NCBI GenBank assembly: GCA_029207755.1
Contig: JARCOQ010000062.1
Span: 434,001 to 498,000, forward strand
Direction: 5' to 3'
Length of the DNA: 64,000 bases
Origin: Chamaea fasciata
Taxonomy: Eukaryota > Chordata > Aves > Passeriformes > Sylviidae
Shown here: positions 26,421 through 39,984 of the stretch, in pieces
How positions within the stretch are numbered: position 1 is the first letter of the stretch
Layout: every line of letters starts with the position of its first letter
Notes under the pieces: generated by a model
Databases searched by the model: none
The model's input: the letters and a program-made list of their open reading frames with translations, nothing else
Told to the model about the DNA's origin: nothing
Position numbers and translations under genes: made by a program

Positions 26421-28924
26421 TGAGGTGCTTTAATGCCACTGCAAAGACGCACAACGGTACGGGGATGGAAAATACACTCCAAGACCTACCGCAAATCCAG
26501 TCACCTGCACTGGACCTGCCAAAGCCACCGAGCACAGAGGGTCCCGTCTGGGTGACATGGGGCGGCTGTGGGATGTCATGATGTCACACTTCGTCACTGA
26601 CATTAAACAGTCCTGCTGAAATTATCCCGAGGATCAGCTTAGAGAAAAGCCAGTAGGTGGTGCTTGAGAGAGCAGACACTTTTATTGCCGGTTTTCCTAA
26701 AATATGTTAAGCCCTACAAATGGCACTGCACTCCGTAGACAATTATGGTTGTCCTTAAGCTGTGAAAAGTCAGAAAAATAATTTTTGAAATCTTCCCCCA
26801 AGGCCATTAGTTTGTTAGCATCTTTAATCTAGGCTGTTATCTTTAAAAATAAAATAAATTAGCCCCTGTTCACTCAGCAGTGTTTAATCTCAGCAACTGG
26901 AAGTCCTTTCTGGAAATGGTTAAATGCAGCTACACTTAAATCAGATTTATGGCAGTAATGTTATCACCAGCACCATGACTCTTGGGGAAATACATTTGAT
27001 AATCTTGACATAGATCTCCGTGCAGAGAAGAGCTAAACATATAGAGTACGCAGTGTTTCATCTTTACCATTATGCAAAATAACCAGTGCCGTGCTTTCCA
27101 AAGGAGGACTCCAGACAGCTGCTTCCTGAAAATGAAGTCACTCACATACTAGTTCTTATGCCTTACACTAAATTCTGTCAGGAGCCTGATTGCTAGTGAC
27201 TCAGTCCCAAGTAGGTAGGACACATTCATCGCTGTAACAATTGCACCACTGACTGTTTTCATAACAGTGCCCTAAGATCAGCTCTAAAACTAATCATCGC
27301 ATTTGTCTGCCACACTTTGATAACTGAATACCTCGTGACCACACCCCAGTGAGTAGATCTCAGTTTTCTAGGATGAGTAGCATCAGTGAACATTTAGCTC
27401 TGGTCCTCAACATGCTGTTCCTTATTTATATCTAAAGTTCATTAGAAGTTTTGTTCATTTAACTTGCAAGCTCCCCTGACTGTTTCTTCTCCCATGGCTC
27501 TGTGCAGGGCATGCTTTGCTCTACATGCGGGTCAGGGCCTCTCTGCCAAACATCTTAATTAGGAGTACAGCACACTACACTCGTGCATGAAACAGGAGTT
27601 TCTCGTTATTACTACTAAGTCTACATACTGCAGACTTCTGATTATATTAGAAAATAATACAGCTGTGCATTCATTCACTCACACACCCAGAAGCATAATG
27701 GGACAGGACAGTTCACTGTAAGAGATAAGTACTATTCTGTCATTGAACAGTAAGGTATTCAGTGGGGAAAAAAAGTTGTTACGAAGGCTGAATCTGCTCT
27801 CTGACTGGAAAAGAGAGAAAACAAAACAAACTGGTCATAAAATCCAGCAGCATGCCAGCAAGGAGCTTTCCTCCCGTCCCTCACAGGCTCCCCCCCAGCC
27901 AGCCGCCTGCCTGGACCATCCCCTAGATGCTCGGGAAGGGGTGGGATGTGGACAGCACGCCCCACGGCCCAGGGAGTCTCCACCCCCTCGAGTGGCGCTA
28001 CAAGTAGGACAGAGATCAGAGCAGAGACGCAGGAAACACAAACCCAGCCTGGTCTGGAAAGCAAATCATCAAGAGAATACAGAAGAGAAGAAGCAAAAAA
28101 GTAGGCACGACTCTGCACCTGTTTCAAAACTGGCATTTCCTGTTTTCAACATAAACGGCATTGTCATTAAGTACTATTAAATACTATTATTTAATAAATC
28201 CCACTGAAGCACCATGACAGTTAACTAACTGAACTATTGCCTTCCAGTTTTTGAAGAGATTCATAGTGTGGGTAAAGCTGCTAACTTTCAGTAGTTTCAG
28301 GAAAGCTGAAGCTTTCCAGGGAAAGGGCTGACAGCCTCGGGCTCTGACCAGTTAAGCAAGGAGGAGTCCCCCGCACAAAGGACATTAGCAGAAGAACTTA
28401 AAGGGAGAGTTGTGGACCAATATCTTGATGGTAAGGTAAGGAGACACAGAGAACTAGCTGCAAAAGGAGAATTTATCTGATCTTCCCAGGAGATCAGACT
28501 ATGCCTTTCACTCCAGGTTCCAAAGCATGATAATGGAGGGACACGGAGGAGGAGGAGGATGGGTCATCTTCAGTTCTCCCTAAATATGCTTCTCCTTAAA
28601 TGTGGCCAAACCCACAGGAAATACCGAGAATGACTCCAAAAACAAAGACTTTGAAATACTCATTTCATCCAATGTCCTAAAAGACTACAGCATCTTGCTT
28701 TTGTTTCCTTTTGGGTTTTTAGCTCTTTCCCCCCAAAACAGAGGTCTGTTTGTTATATTTTTAAGGAGAAATAGTTCAATTGTGCTATTCATCTGCTCAG
28801 TTCAGAAAGGGGATGCAGAAACACTTTATCCAGAAGGCAGTCAGTTGCTTCAACTAAGTCAAGATAGCTGATCATCATCAAGAAAGCTATTAGTGCTATA
28901 GATTCAGAAACAATGTATGTTGGA

Positions 28925-29085
28925 ATGGATGCATTGTGTCATTGGGAGGAAGGAGAGCTACTTTTAATATCTGCATCTATAGATGTCACACTTAGGGACA
29001 TGGTCTGGTGGATTTGGCAATGTTAGTTTTAAGTTGGACTCAATGCTCATAAAGGTCTTTTCCAACCTAAATAATTCTATGATTA
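28925..29085 (+). repeat. CR1 LINE 3'-end fragment
   Basis: The plus strand ends with 'aaggtcttttccaacctaaa' followed by 'taattctatgatt', the classic CR1 3' terminus in sense orientation (its ATTCTATGAT end repeat). Only the last ~150 bp is recognisable. Confidence 0.65.
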
Positions 29086-30825
29086 AGAACTTTCTGTTCA
29101 CACTTCATAAGTTACAGCTCTTGTTTTAGGTCTTACTTCACATTAGTAAGATAATGCACACATCATTACTGCTTAGAAAGGCTGTTAGTAATAATAAGGT
29201 TAATATGTGGGATTTTAAGCGTTCCCGTTGATGATGCTTCAGCCAAAAGAGACAAATGTAGGGAATCGCACACTGTTATGTCCTAATGTACTTGAAAGTG
29301 TAGAATCAAAATGGCAGAACATCGCATCTAGGTCTTTGACTTATTGTCTAGTATTTTTGACGTAAAGGAAGTACAGACTGAGATCAGAAGGTGCACATGT
29401 TTATGAGAGCCCTGCCAGATGCGCATTGCTTGCAGGTTTCTACTTGGAGCTTTGTAAATACACTTTTCAAACAGACATAAAATTCCAATTTGACGAGGCT
29501 TATCATTCAAGACATTCCAATTGACTGGCTTAAGTTGTACCTTCCCAAAACTGAAAAGAAACATAGGGTAACATCTGTTACCAGTTTTCCATGCATAGTG
29601 GGACAGCAGCCATCAGTGGATGGACAGGTATCCCACAGGGAGCTGGGGAGAGATGGGGGAAAGGCTGCAGCATTATAAGCTAAGATAGCCTGAAGAGGGG
29701 CAACAGAAATCCATGGAAGACAGGGTGTGGCATCTGATGCAAAACAACTTTAGAGAGACTATCTACAGCATTTGCAGTATAAACACATGCTGTGTAAGGC
29801 TAGAATCTACTTGTACAGATGAATATATGAGATAAACTTGATTAAGCCATGCAGGCGCTTTTAAAATAGAGACTCCTCATGTCAGTCTTCCAGGCAAAGA
29901 AAAAATAAAAAGACATTCAACTACCCCCTGAAAATGGTCTGCAGTTTCCTGCTGGTTTCACGTAGCTAAGATTTCTTCCAAGATATCAGTTAGGCCAGGG
30001 GAAAAAAAAAAAAAAATCACTGGTGTTGCCTTGTTTTGGGGGCATCTTAGCAGATACCTCAGAAATAAGATCTCAACAGTTCTTTACCGAGCTTCCCAGG
30101 AAGAAATTCTAAGCAGGCAGCTCAACTCAGATCTAAGTAGTTTCACTGAACAAAGCTTTCTTTGAAAGCGTCTTAGCTACCGGAATCTTGTTTCTAACAG
30201 TTTTAAGAACTTCAAGCCTTCTCTACAGATAACAACAAAGATCACCAGTGATACCAACAATTAGCAAGTTATAATATTGCCACTGTGGGATTCAGAACAC
30301 AGGCCTGCCTAGCTGTAATAATGAGCCACAGCTGCGGGGAGTAAGGATACTATAACACAGGGTTACAGCAGAAACCAACCGACTGGACAGCGGTTCAGAT
30401 CATTCACTTCGGCTTTGGGAACGCTGCTGATTTAGTTCAGATGCAATTGAAGTTAATGTCTATTTGGGAATTGCTTGTACCACTTTTTTTTAAAAAGGCT
30501 CACTATGCAGTGTTTCCTAAGAGGTGAAAAATGACTTGAAAGTATATAAAAAGTGTACTGTGAAATCTATGGACCAATACAAGTCACTGAGAGATGCTCC
30601 GAATTTTAAGGATTTTATTGTCAAGATGTGACCTAAAGATAAAGCATGGAGTAATTAAGGTTCTCGGAAGATGTTCTTGTGAATCTTTTCAGTCTGACTT
30701 GCAACTTAAGTCCCTTCTTTTTGCAGCCTAATGATGAGAAATCACATCCTTAATTATCCTGCTGTACTTCTGGTTCTGCTTCAGAAACTGGACTATTTAT
30801 ACCTTTTGCTTTGAACAAATTTTAA

Positions 30826-30856
30826 AACAAACAAACAAACAAACAGACAAACAAAA
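30826..30856. repeat. (AAAC)n microsatellite
   Basis: Tandem tetranucleotide aaac/aaca, about seven copies with one caga variant. Confidence 0.85.
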
Positions 30857-32246
30857 AAGCCCCAATGACAAAACTACTAAAAACCCAGAGTCTTTCTCCA
30901 TATTAGCCCTGAATCCAAATTTATGACTCATCTATCATACTCCAGTTTCACCAGCTGTTATCCAGCTGCCTTCTTTGGCTTTATATAAACAGAGTCTGAG
31001 CTCATGATTTCCGGAAGTAGTAGTTTTTTCAAATAATTGAGTTAGCTTTCTGCATATAACATAGATGATAAAAAGGTGATAGTGTGGGCAACGCTGCCTG
31101 AATATTATTTCAAGTATTTGGAACTTCAGGGCAATCCTAGAGACTGGAAATTAAAATCTATCTTCTTGCCTGTATCTTGTGCCTGCTACTTTATCTTGCT
31201 CCCAGCTCTTGGTTTGTATGGGAGGTATTATATTTTAAAAGGAAGAGAGAAAATGGACTTGTGGTGCAGGACTTGTTCAAAGCAGGCAGGGTCCACCACA
31301 TCTACATGACACCTTACAATCTTCCACTAGGGATCAATGAAGGTTCTCTCCCAAGAGTACTGATAGACGAGTCAGACGATGTAAATCGATTTGGAGAAAG
31401 CAGAAACTCTTCTTGGTGGATTGAAGAGGGCTTTGAAGTGTAAAGCTGCTGAAGAGGTTAGAGGGAATAATGTATAGTTGTGACTGCATAGAAGTGACAT
31501 AGAGAAAGATGCTGCAACAAATAAATGAGACTATCAGAAAAAAGCTAGCCTGCCAGACCATTGCCACAACTCTGCCTTTTTAGCAAAAGCGTATGATACT
31601 AGTAAAAACTAAAGGCTTAGTTGGGAAGGATCGGTAGAAATATTGAAAATAAGTCCTCACCTATCATCAAGCAAAGTCATTTTGCCTACACATTCTCTAC
31701 ACAAGAGAGAATCTTCACTCTCACCCAAAGTAGCAGTCTACAAGAAATGCAGATCCTCTTAAACCACTGTTAACACAAACTGACCCTTCAGCAGACCCTC
31801 TGCAAGAGATCTCTTACGTAGGTGTCAGTAATCAGAATCTCAATTAACGCATTTAAATCACCATTACACTGCATCATCAGATAAGCCCATCTCTCTAATA
31901 GTGCACATGGTACTACTCTTGGCATCCTACAATTTAGGGAAAAAGTACTTGGAATTTACTTCTGTATTATTCCCCAGGAAGCACTCTCTCAGTTTCCTCC
32001 AGATGTAAATGAGTGTGCTTTAGCTTACAAGTTTCTAAGTTTATCAAGTAAAAGCACATCTGGATCCAGCCTGGCAGTTTCCCTAGGAAGACCAGGACAG
32101 TTCGACCAGACAGCTGAGAAGTGATGGGTTGAAAAAATGTATAAAAAGAATTCTCATCATTTAAAACTTTCATTTAAAGTTACACCTTGAACTGCATTCA
32201 CACTGTAAACTTCCTTTGTTCAACATCCTATTTTTTGTCTCTACAG

Positions 32247-34930
32247 ATAATTTGATATTTAGAGCTGATGTGAAAAACACTCCGAATGGAAGGCAAGCTC
32301 CCATGTCTCCTTGTGCTGGTAGGAGCAATCATGACTGCCCAGTGCCAGGTAAGAGGCTAATGCATCAAATAATTCTCTTGCCATCTTCCTGTATTTTCAG
32401 CAGCATTTCTTTGCCATTGGCTGCAGCTGTCTGCATCAGACAGAATGAGAATCTGCTTAGCTCACTACAAACCAGAGGAAGAAAAATGTTACAAAGTGGT
32501 CTATCATTGTGGATGTGTTATGTGTTATCCTGGCTCGTTTTCATTTCAAGACTTGCAAGTAAACAAGTCTTCTCCGGGTATTCTTGGTGTATCTGTTCAC
32601 TGTCACCTTTCACTGTTAATTAGAACTCCATTGTAACCAGCCTTCCGTTTTCTATGGTCATCATCTTCATCACTATTCTCACTTAAAACTGCACGTCAGT
32701 GGTTCCCTTGTCCCCTCACTTTAAGCCTCACACCACACACAGCTTGAGTAAATGCTACACAATTCCAGAACGTTTACTCCCTTTCTCAAAAAATTGCTAT
32801 CCCACCTTTCCTCCTTCTTATCTTCTTTCTCTTGTGGCCTAATCAAAGAAGCTTTCTAAATTGGTTTCCTCCATTAAACTTTATCCAAAATATTTCATTT
32901 AACTGGCTGCAAGAGACATATCTCTTAAAGATAATCAAGCTACAAAGTCTCATGGGGAAACTGCATGTCAGTGAGCAAAAGTAACTGCTTGTTGACTGTA
33001 CCTACCTTGGAAATTATTTGCTTGAACCTCCTTCAAATAGCAGAAAGCTGGCAAGCTTCAGTTAGCATTTGCAACGCCCCAAGAACACATAATGACTTCA
33101 CACACAATGTGAGTACTGCATATCCCAAATTCACCTCACTGAGATGACAAGCAATCACCTGGTAATCTGTGGAACAAAATGATTTACAATTCTTAGGAAC
33201 CCATACTGAGGTACTGGAGGCACATTTCACTGTATTGTCTGACAAGAGGGCAGACAATTCCTCAGAGCTTCCTGATTTACATGCCCTTAAGAAAAGGACT
33301 GACTCTTTGAAGGTACTTGTTCTCTCATCTTTTTTAAGAGAGCAGTTACTCACAGAATTAACCTTCTTTGCTTGCAGGGCTTACACATGCGTTTCAAACG
33401 AGGAGCCAGATCTAGAGGTAAGCCAGGCTAACTAAAACCATGTTAGCTGGAGCATTATGAACATGGGAGGGGAAAGCAAATCATGCTGAGGAAACAGAGC
33501 CTGAGAGCTTTTGGTCATGGTTATGTGGATGAGAGATTCAGAAGGCAAAATACCAGCGCATTAATACCATCCACAACAAAGTTTTCCCCTCCCTCTGCTC
33601 TTCTTGAAAGAAAGAGAGACGAGTCAATAGTGGAACAGTACATTTGGCAGCACAGCAGCGAGAGAGATGGGACCGTTGTGGTCGGAGAAGGAAAAAGGGC
33701 AACCCATTAGACAAATGCTCCCATCACAGATCCTTTTCTCCTGGAAATAGAAGGGAGTCCTTTTGCTCAGCCAGGTCTTTTCCCTGAACTAAAAGAGGAT
33801 TTCCTTTCTCCGATTACAGCCATTTGCACAGATAATTCATCTGCAGAAATTTACCAATACAGGGGGACCTGGCTGAGGCTTTCAGGGAGCAGAATCGAAT
33901 ACTGTGGGTGTGACAGTGGTCGGAGTCACTGCCACACTGCGCCTGTCAGAGGTAAGTATGACAAAGAAAAAGGAAATGGTGAGAGCTTGTCCATCAAATC
34001 ATCCACTGTCAGGGCCAGAGTTACTGCACAGAAAATTTGTCTGGGAATAGAAGAGGATAGAAAAGAAAATACCAGTATACACTGTCATGGGCGGGACTAA
34101 GTGGGAGTGGGCATGGAGCTGAGAAAGTCTGACAGAATATGTGGAGAGAATGAAACAGAGAAAAAAATTGAAGCGCTACACAAAAAGGCTGTAAGCACAT
34201 GGCAATAACAGGTGGGTAGGGAAAAACAGAACAGGCTAAAAGAGACTGACAGGAAAATGAAAGGTGTGTCTACATTTCCAGCTTCTTGCTTCTGTGAAAT
34301 CTAACAGTATTTCCTGGCTTTTGCTTATTTCACAACCTGCACCAGAAATAAATGCTACAATGGGGGCCAGTGTTCACAGGCACATTATTCCCCACAGCTC
34401 TTCATCTGCCAGTGCCACCAAGGTTTCTCAGGGAAGCAGTGTGAAATAGGTGAGTATACCGCATCAACTGCTGTGAACACAGCTATTGGGGTTAGCTGTG
34501 CAGTACACAAGGATGAGATACCCAGAAGCTCCTGCTGTAGGCTAGGCTCTCTAGTAAGTTGTCTTTTTTTATTCTAAAGCTAATACTACAAAGAACTTTT
34601 AAGCACATCTTGGTTGTTCTAGGTGCCTCTTAATAAAACTCTAAATTTTGTAACTGAAGACCTTCATATACACTTACAGACTGCCTGACAGGGCATTTTC
34701 ACTGACTTACTAGACAAGACATTTGAGAGCCAAGTTTGAACAGAGCAGAGACTGGGGAAACTGTCAGGGAAAAGAATTGGTATGCTGTCCTTAGATTTTC
34801 AGATCTTACCTTGTTTTCAGATACTGAAGTTAAATGCTACAAAGACACTGGAGTAACATATAGGGGTATCTGGAGCACAGCAGAGAGTGGAACTGAATGT
34901 TTAAATTGGAATAGCAATGGCCTGGTGGAC
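32247..34930 (+). pseudogene. PLAT: PLAT (tissue plasminogen activator), 5' exons only, truncated in kringle 1
   Basis: t-PA is a secreted serine protease that activates plasminogen. Exons seen: signal peptide (32247-32348; ATG 32286; hydrophobic LPCLLVLVGAIMTA), short propeptide exon (33378-33417; RFKRGARSR, like human RFRRGARS), fibronectin-I finger (33820-33951; four Cys, EYCGCDSGRSHCH), EGF (34336-34449; six-Cys pattern with CYNGGQC and CQCHQGFSGKQC), start of kringle 1 (34821 on; CYKDTGVTYRG, then STAESGTECLNWNS). Phases agree across all introns. Two lesions: the EGF exon is preceded by AA (34334-34335) where phase demands the acceptor AG, and homology stops at about 34,925-34,935, where a 146-bp tandem repeat begins and a TAG follows. 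The rest of kringle 1, kringle 2 and the whole protease domain are absent from the window. Orientation opposite to IKBKB matches human. It cannot encode a plasminogen activator. Confidence 0.85.
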
Positions 34931-34933
34931 TGG

Positions 34934-35165
34934 TTCTCTCCACAAACAGAGAAGCTTCTGCAGCACGGAAAGTGCTTCTCTTAGCCTGGGAAGCGAGAAA
35001 GCGCCTGTTCTCTGCGCCAAGTGCAGTCAGTGGTTCAACGCTGCAGGCAGGCTGAGAACAGTGCTAGGTGCCGTTTCTGAGCTCTCCAAAAGCAGAGAAG
35101 CTTCTGCAGCACGGAAAGTGCGTCTCCTAGCCTGGGAAGCGAGAAAGCGCCTGTTCGCCGCGACT
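34934..35165. repeat. 146-bp tandem repeat at the PLAT breakpoint
   Basis: The block starting 'cagagaagcttctgcagcac' at 34,948 recurs 146 bp later at 35,094 with few differences, including 'cctgggaagcgagaaagcgc'. About 1.6 units are present. The first unit starts exactly where PLAT kringle-1 similarity ends, so it marks a rearrangement or insertion junction. Confidence 0.75.
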
Positions 35166-36031
35166 AGTAACTAATAACTAGGACTAGTTCCATTGACGCA
35201 TGCCACACGAGTTTCTTCACCTTACATAGCTTTCATTTCTACTTATGAATGCAATTGACTTTCCCTGCTGTTACTAGTTTTCCTCAGATTTTTAGTCCAG
35301 AGGGACTTTTATCCAAAAGGTCCAGGGACAAATAAGCACCAGAGTTTAACTTAACTGTGTTTTCATTCATTTCCACTGTGCTTAAAATTCAAGACTTAAA
35401 TAAAACTGAAAACACTCCTTCTGCAGTATCCTATACGTAGAATTTGAAAGTTTAAGTAAACTTTAGCATTCCAAGTAACAAGAACTTCCTGTGATCCCCA
35501 TTTTAATGATGGAGAAGTGGAGCCTCCTCACAATTTCACAGGAGAGCTGGCAAAACCAGGAATGGGTGTCATAATTTCGATCTTTAACCACAGGCATATA
35601 TTATTTGCTAGATAATATTTTTCTTACGTTGTCTCTGAATTCTGCACATCGTACCGCTCAATGCTGTTCTGATTAGTAAGACGAGCTGCTTTTCAACCTA
35701 CTTTGTAACTCTATTTGCCTGAGCTCCCTCCTCTTACTGCATTCTTATGGTGCAAATGGTGTAAGTCGTTAACTTTCTATTACTGTATTCTGTCTCAGTT
35801 GTGCTTTTGATGATTACTTGCATCGTGCACTGGGAACGTGTGGGCACGAGGAACTGTGTGGTCTCCGTACTATGGCTGCCTCTGCTTACTGACATCTCTT
35901 GACAGACAGTTTTTCTGGCTGGAAGCTTTGATTCTCAAATAATATGCTAATAGTTAATTATGCTGTCTTCTGATTGTGATGGAACGTGAACAACTGTATT
36001 AATAACTAAAATGGGCTTTTTCTTCTCCATT
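35166..36031. other. Non-coding spacer right of the PLAT breakpoint
   Basis: AT-rich DNA with no exon recognised on either strand; no further PLAT exon is present. Confidence 0.5.
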
Positions 36032-36511
36032 TGTAGTGGTTTGGAAGCAAAACAAATGAGAGGCTCCAAGTCAGAGATACAATTTAATAGGAAAAAAAAA
36101 GGAAAGAAAGTAAACTAAAATAGATGCAATAATACAAAAGACCACTGACAGAGTCAGAATACAACCTGAGCGGAGTGATGGAAGCAGTCCAGATGAGGTG
36201 GTCTTCCTGAAGCAGTGATCCTGTAGAAAGGTCTGGTAGCTCGGGTCCTCTGGGAATCCAGTGGGTAAGCGCCCCTCTGGTGTTCAGAGTCTCAGCTTAT
36301 ATCCAGGCTGGAATGCTTGGTTCCTCCCTCTGGGCGGAGCATCTCACAATGGGATGGTGAGTCATGTGATAAGGCCTGATGGGCCCATTAACAGGAGGTA
36401 GTCCAGGAGGGGGTTATCTGTGAGCTGTGTAGCAAAGGTGCTGATGGGCCATTAACAGAAGATAAGCCAGAGTGGAGGAGGCAGGGAGCACTGCCTCACC
36501 TGGTTTCAACA
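36032..36511 (-). mobile_element. Solo LTR-like element (480 bp)
   Basis: Bounded by tgtagtgg (36032) and ttcaaca (36511), so it has TGT...ACA ends; read on the minus strand it starts TGTTGAAACC and carries ATTAAA near the end. It separates AT-rich DNA on the left from the skewed repeat fields on the right. No target duplication was seen. Family not assigned. Confidence 0.5.
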
Positions 36512-36544
36512 GTTCATGAAGATGGTGATAGAATATACTTCAAC

Positions 36545-39500
36545 CCAGGACAAAATTTTAAAGCCCCAAAATCCCCTAAATTCACCCCAAAATTTCCACC
36601 CAAAATCCCAAAAATTCACCCCAAAATTCCCACTAAAAATTGGGATTTTTAGAGCCCAAAATCCCTAAAAATTCACCCCAAAATTTCCCCCCAAAATGCC
36701 AAAAATCACCCCAAAATTCCCACTAAAAATAGGAACTTTTAGAGCCCCAAAATCCCCCAAAATTCACCCAAAATGCCCCAAAAATGACCCCAAAGATTCC
36801 CACGAAAAATCGGGATTTCAGAGCCCCAAAATCCCAGAACATGACCCCAAAATCCCGACTGAAAACTGAGATGTTTTTAAGCCCCCAAATCCCCCAAATT
36901 CACCCCAAAATTCCCACCCAAAATCCCCCAAAATTCCCATTAAAATTGAAATTTTTAGAGCCCAAAAATCCCCAGAATTCACTCCAAAATTTCCTGCTTA
37001 AAGTGGGAATTTTTAAAGCCCCAAAATCCCAAAAATTCAACCCCCAAAACTGAGATTTTTAAAGCCCCCAAATCCCCCAAATTCACCCCAAAATTCCCAC
37101 CTAAAATCCCTCAAAAAACCCCAAAATTCCCACAAAAAATTGGAATTTTTAAAGCCCCCAAATCGCCTAAAGTCACCAAAAATTTGGAATTTTTACAGCC
37201 CCAAAATCCCCCAAATTCACCCCAAAATTTCCACCCAAAATCCCAAAAATTTACTCCAAAAATCCCCTAAATTCACCCCAAAATTTCCACCCAAAATCCC
37301 AAAAATTTACTCCAAAATTCCCCCCCAAAACTGAGATTTTTAAAGCCCAAAAATCCCCTAAATTCACCCCAAAATTTCCACCCAAAATCCCTAAAAATGA
37401 CCCCAAAATTTCCACTGAAAACTGAAATTTTTTAAGCCTCAAAATCCCTCAAATTTACCCCAAAATTCCCCCCAAAAATTGGGATTTTTAGAGCCCCAAA
37501 AGTCCCAAAAATTCACCCAAAATTGGAATTTTTAAAGCCCCAAAATCCCCAAAATTCACCCCAAAATTTCCACCCAAAATTCCAAAAATTTACTCCAAAA
37601 TTCCCACTAAAAATTTGGATTTTTAAAGCCCCTAAATCCCCCAAAATTTACCCCAAAATTCCCTCAAAAATTGGGATTTTCAGAGCCCCAAAATCCCTAA
37701 AAATTCACCCAAAAATTCCCACCCCAAATCCCCCCAAAAAACCCCAAAATCCCCTCTAAAAATTGGAACTTTTAGAGCCCCAAAATCCCCCAAAACTCAC
37801 CCATAATGCCCAAAAAACGACCCCAAAAATTCCCATTAAAAATCGGGATTTCAGAGCTCCAAAATCCCAGAAAATGACCCGAAAATCCCGACTGAAAAAT
37901 GGGATTTTTAGAAGCCTCAAAATCCCCCAAATTCACCCCAAAATTTCCACCCAAAATGCCAAAAATCACCCCAAAATTCCCCCTCCAAAATTGAGATTTT
38001 TAGAGCCCCAAAAATCCCAAAAATTCACCCCAGAATTTCCACCCAATATCCCAAAAAATGACCCCAAAATTTCCACTGAAAACTGAAATTTTTTAAGCCT
38101 CAAAATCCCTCAAATTTACCCCAAAATTCCCCCCCAAAATTGGGATTTTTAGAGCCCCAAGAATCCCAAAAATTCACCCAAAAATTCGAATTTTTGAAGC
38201 CTCAAAATCCCCAAAATTCACCCCAAAATTTCCACCCAAAATCCCAAAAATTTACTCCAAAAATTCCCACTAAAAATTTGGATTTTTAAAGCCCCCAAAT
38301 CCCCAAAATTCACCCCAAAATTTCCCTCAAAAATTGGGATTTTCAGAGCCCCCAAATCCCTCCAAAAAACCCCAAAATCCCCACTAAAAATTGGAACATT
38401 TAGAGCCCCAAAATCCCCCAAAAGTCACCCAAAATGCCCCCAAAATGACCCCAAAAATTCCCATTAAAAATCAGGATTTCAGAGCCCCCAAATCCCAAAA
38501 AATGACCCCAAAATTCCGACTGAAAAATGGGATTTTTAGAAGCCCCAAAATCCCCCAAGTTCACCCCAAAATTCCCACCCAAAATCCCCCCATTAAAACC
38601 CAAAATTCCCACTAAAAATTGGGATTTTCAGAGCCCCAAAATCCCCAACAATTCACCCAAAATGCCCCAAAAATGACCCCAAAAATTCCCACTAAAAATC
38701 GAGATTTCAGAGCCCCAAAATCCCAAAAAATGACCCCAAAATCCCGACTGAAAACTAAGATTTTTTAAGCCCCAAAATCCCTTAAATTCACCCCAAAAAT
38801 CCCACCCAAATTTCCCACTAAAACTGAGATTTTTTAGAGCCCCAAAAATCCCCAAAATTCACCCCAAAATTTCCTGCTGAAAGTGGGAATTTTTAAAGCC
38901 CCAAAATCCCCAAAATTCCCCCCAAAATTCCCACCTACAATCCCTCAAAAAAACCCCAAAATTCCCACTAAAAATTGCGATTTTTAGAGCCCCAAAAATC
39001 CCAAAAATTCACCCAGAAATTGGAATTTTTAAAGTCCCAAAATCCCCTAAATTCACCCCAAAACTTCCACCCAAAATCCCCTAAATTCACCCCAAAATTC
39101 CCACTAAAAATTGGAACTTTTAGAGCCCCAAAATCCCCCAAAATTCACCCAAAATGCCCCAAAAATGACCCCAAAAATTCCCATTAAAAATCGGGATTTC
39201 AGAGCCCCAAAATCCCAAAAAATGACCCAAATTTTCGCCCCAAAAATCAGGATTTCAGAGCCCCAAAATCCCAAAAAATGACCCCAAAATTCTGATTGAA
39301 AAATGGGATTTTTGAAGCCCCAAAATTACCCAAATTCACCCCAAAATTCCCACCCAAAATCCCCCAAAATTCTCACTAAAATTGAGATTTTTGGAGGCCC
39401 CAAATCCCCAAAAATGACCCCAAAATTCCCACTAAAAATTGGAATTTTTAGGAGCCCCAAAATCCCCAAAATTCACCCAAAAATTGGAATTTTTGAAGTC

Positions 39501-39660
39501 CCAAAACCCCCCAAATTCACCCCAAAATTCCCACTAAAAATTTGGATTTTTAAAGCCCCAAAATCCCCCGAATTCACCCAAAATTCTGACCGAAAATTGG
39601 GATTTTTGATGCCCCAAAATCCCCAAAATTCTCCCCAAAAATCCCAAAAAAACCCCAAAC
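36545..39660. repeat. C/A-rich degenerate minisatellite field
   Basis: About 3.1 kb built from variants of 'gagccccaaaatccccaaaa', 'ttcaccccaaaattcccac' and 'taaaaattgggattttt', in higher-order units of roughly 100 bp. The plus strand is almost free of G outside short ggga/gag positions. The long open frames across it (Pro/Lys/Asn/Phe-rich on plus, Gly/Phe/Trp-rich on minus) are products of the skew, not genes. Confidence 0.85.
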
Positions 39661-39965
39661 CCCCTCCCAGTACAAACCAGTACAAACCAGTAAAGAAAAA
39701 CCCCAAACCAGTACAAACCAGTACAAATCAGTCACCCCAAATCCCTTCCCAGTTCATCCCACTTCATCCCAGTGACCCCTAAACCCTGTCCCAGTACAAA
39801 CCAGTAAGGAAAACCCCCAAACCAGTACAAACCAGTATAACCCAGTACAAACCAGTACAAACCAGTATAAACCAGTAACTCCCAGTATCCCCCAGCGCCG
39901 GGCCCTGGGCCTGAGCCGCTCCCTGAAGGCCGCCGAGCGTCGAGAGATCCCAGTTCAAACCAGTA
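39661..39965. repeat. 10-bp minisatellite, accagtacaa type
   Basis: Tandem copies of accagtacaa, with accagtataa and cccagtaac variants. It is interrupted by a non-repetitive GC-rich segment at 39,896-39,950, which is listed separately as exon-like. Confidence 0.8.
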
Positions 39966-39972
39966 CGGACAG
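39896..39972 (+). other. Exon-like island inside repeats
   Basis: A 77-nt segment follows tatcccccag and ends ggacag/gtgaggg, good acceptor and donor contexts. One frame reads RRALGLSRSLKAAERREIPV, which looks protein-like, but it runs into TGA if joined to the next candidate acceptor at 40,447. The last 20 nt resemble the flanking 10-bp repeat. It could be a surviving exon of a gene otherwise filled with repeats, or chance. No family recognised. Confidence 0.25.
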
Positions 39973-39984
39973 GTGAGGGCACTG

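Larger units (their letters stand above)
26420..32246. other. Spacer between IKBKB and PLAT
   Basis: This is the head-to-head intergenic interval. I see no exon of a known family. It holds a CR1 3' fragment (28.9-29.1 kb), an A14 run (30,002-30,015) and an (AAAC)n microsatellite (30,826-30,856). PLAT noncoding exon 1 may lie near its right end but was not identified. Confidence 0.5.
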
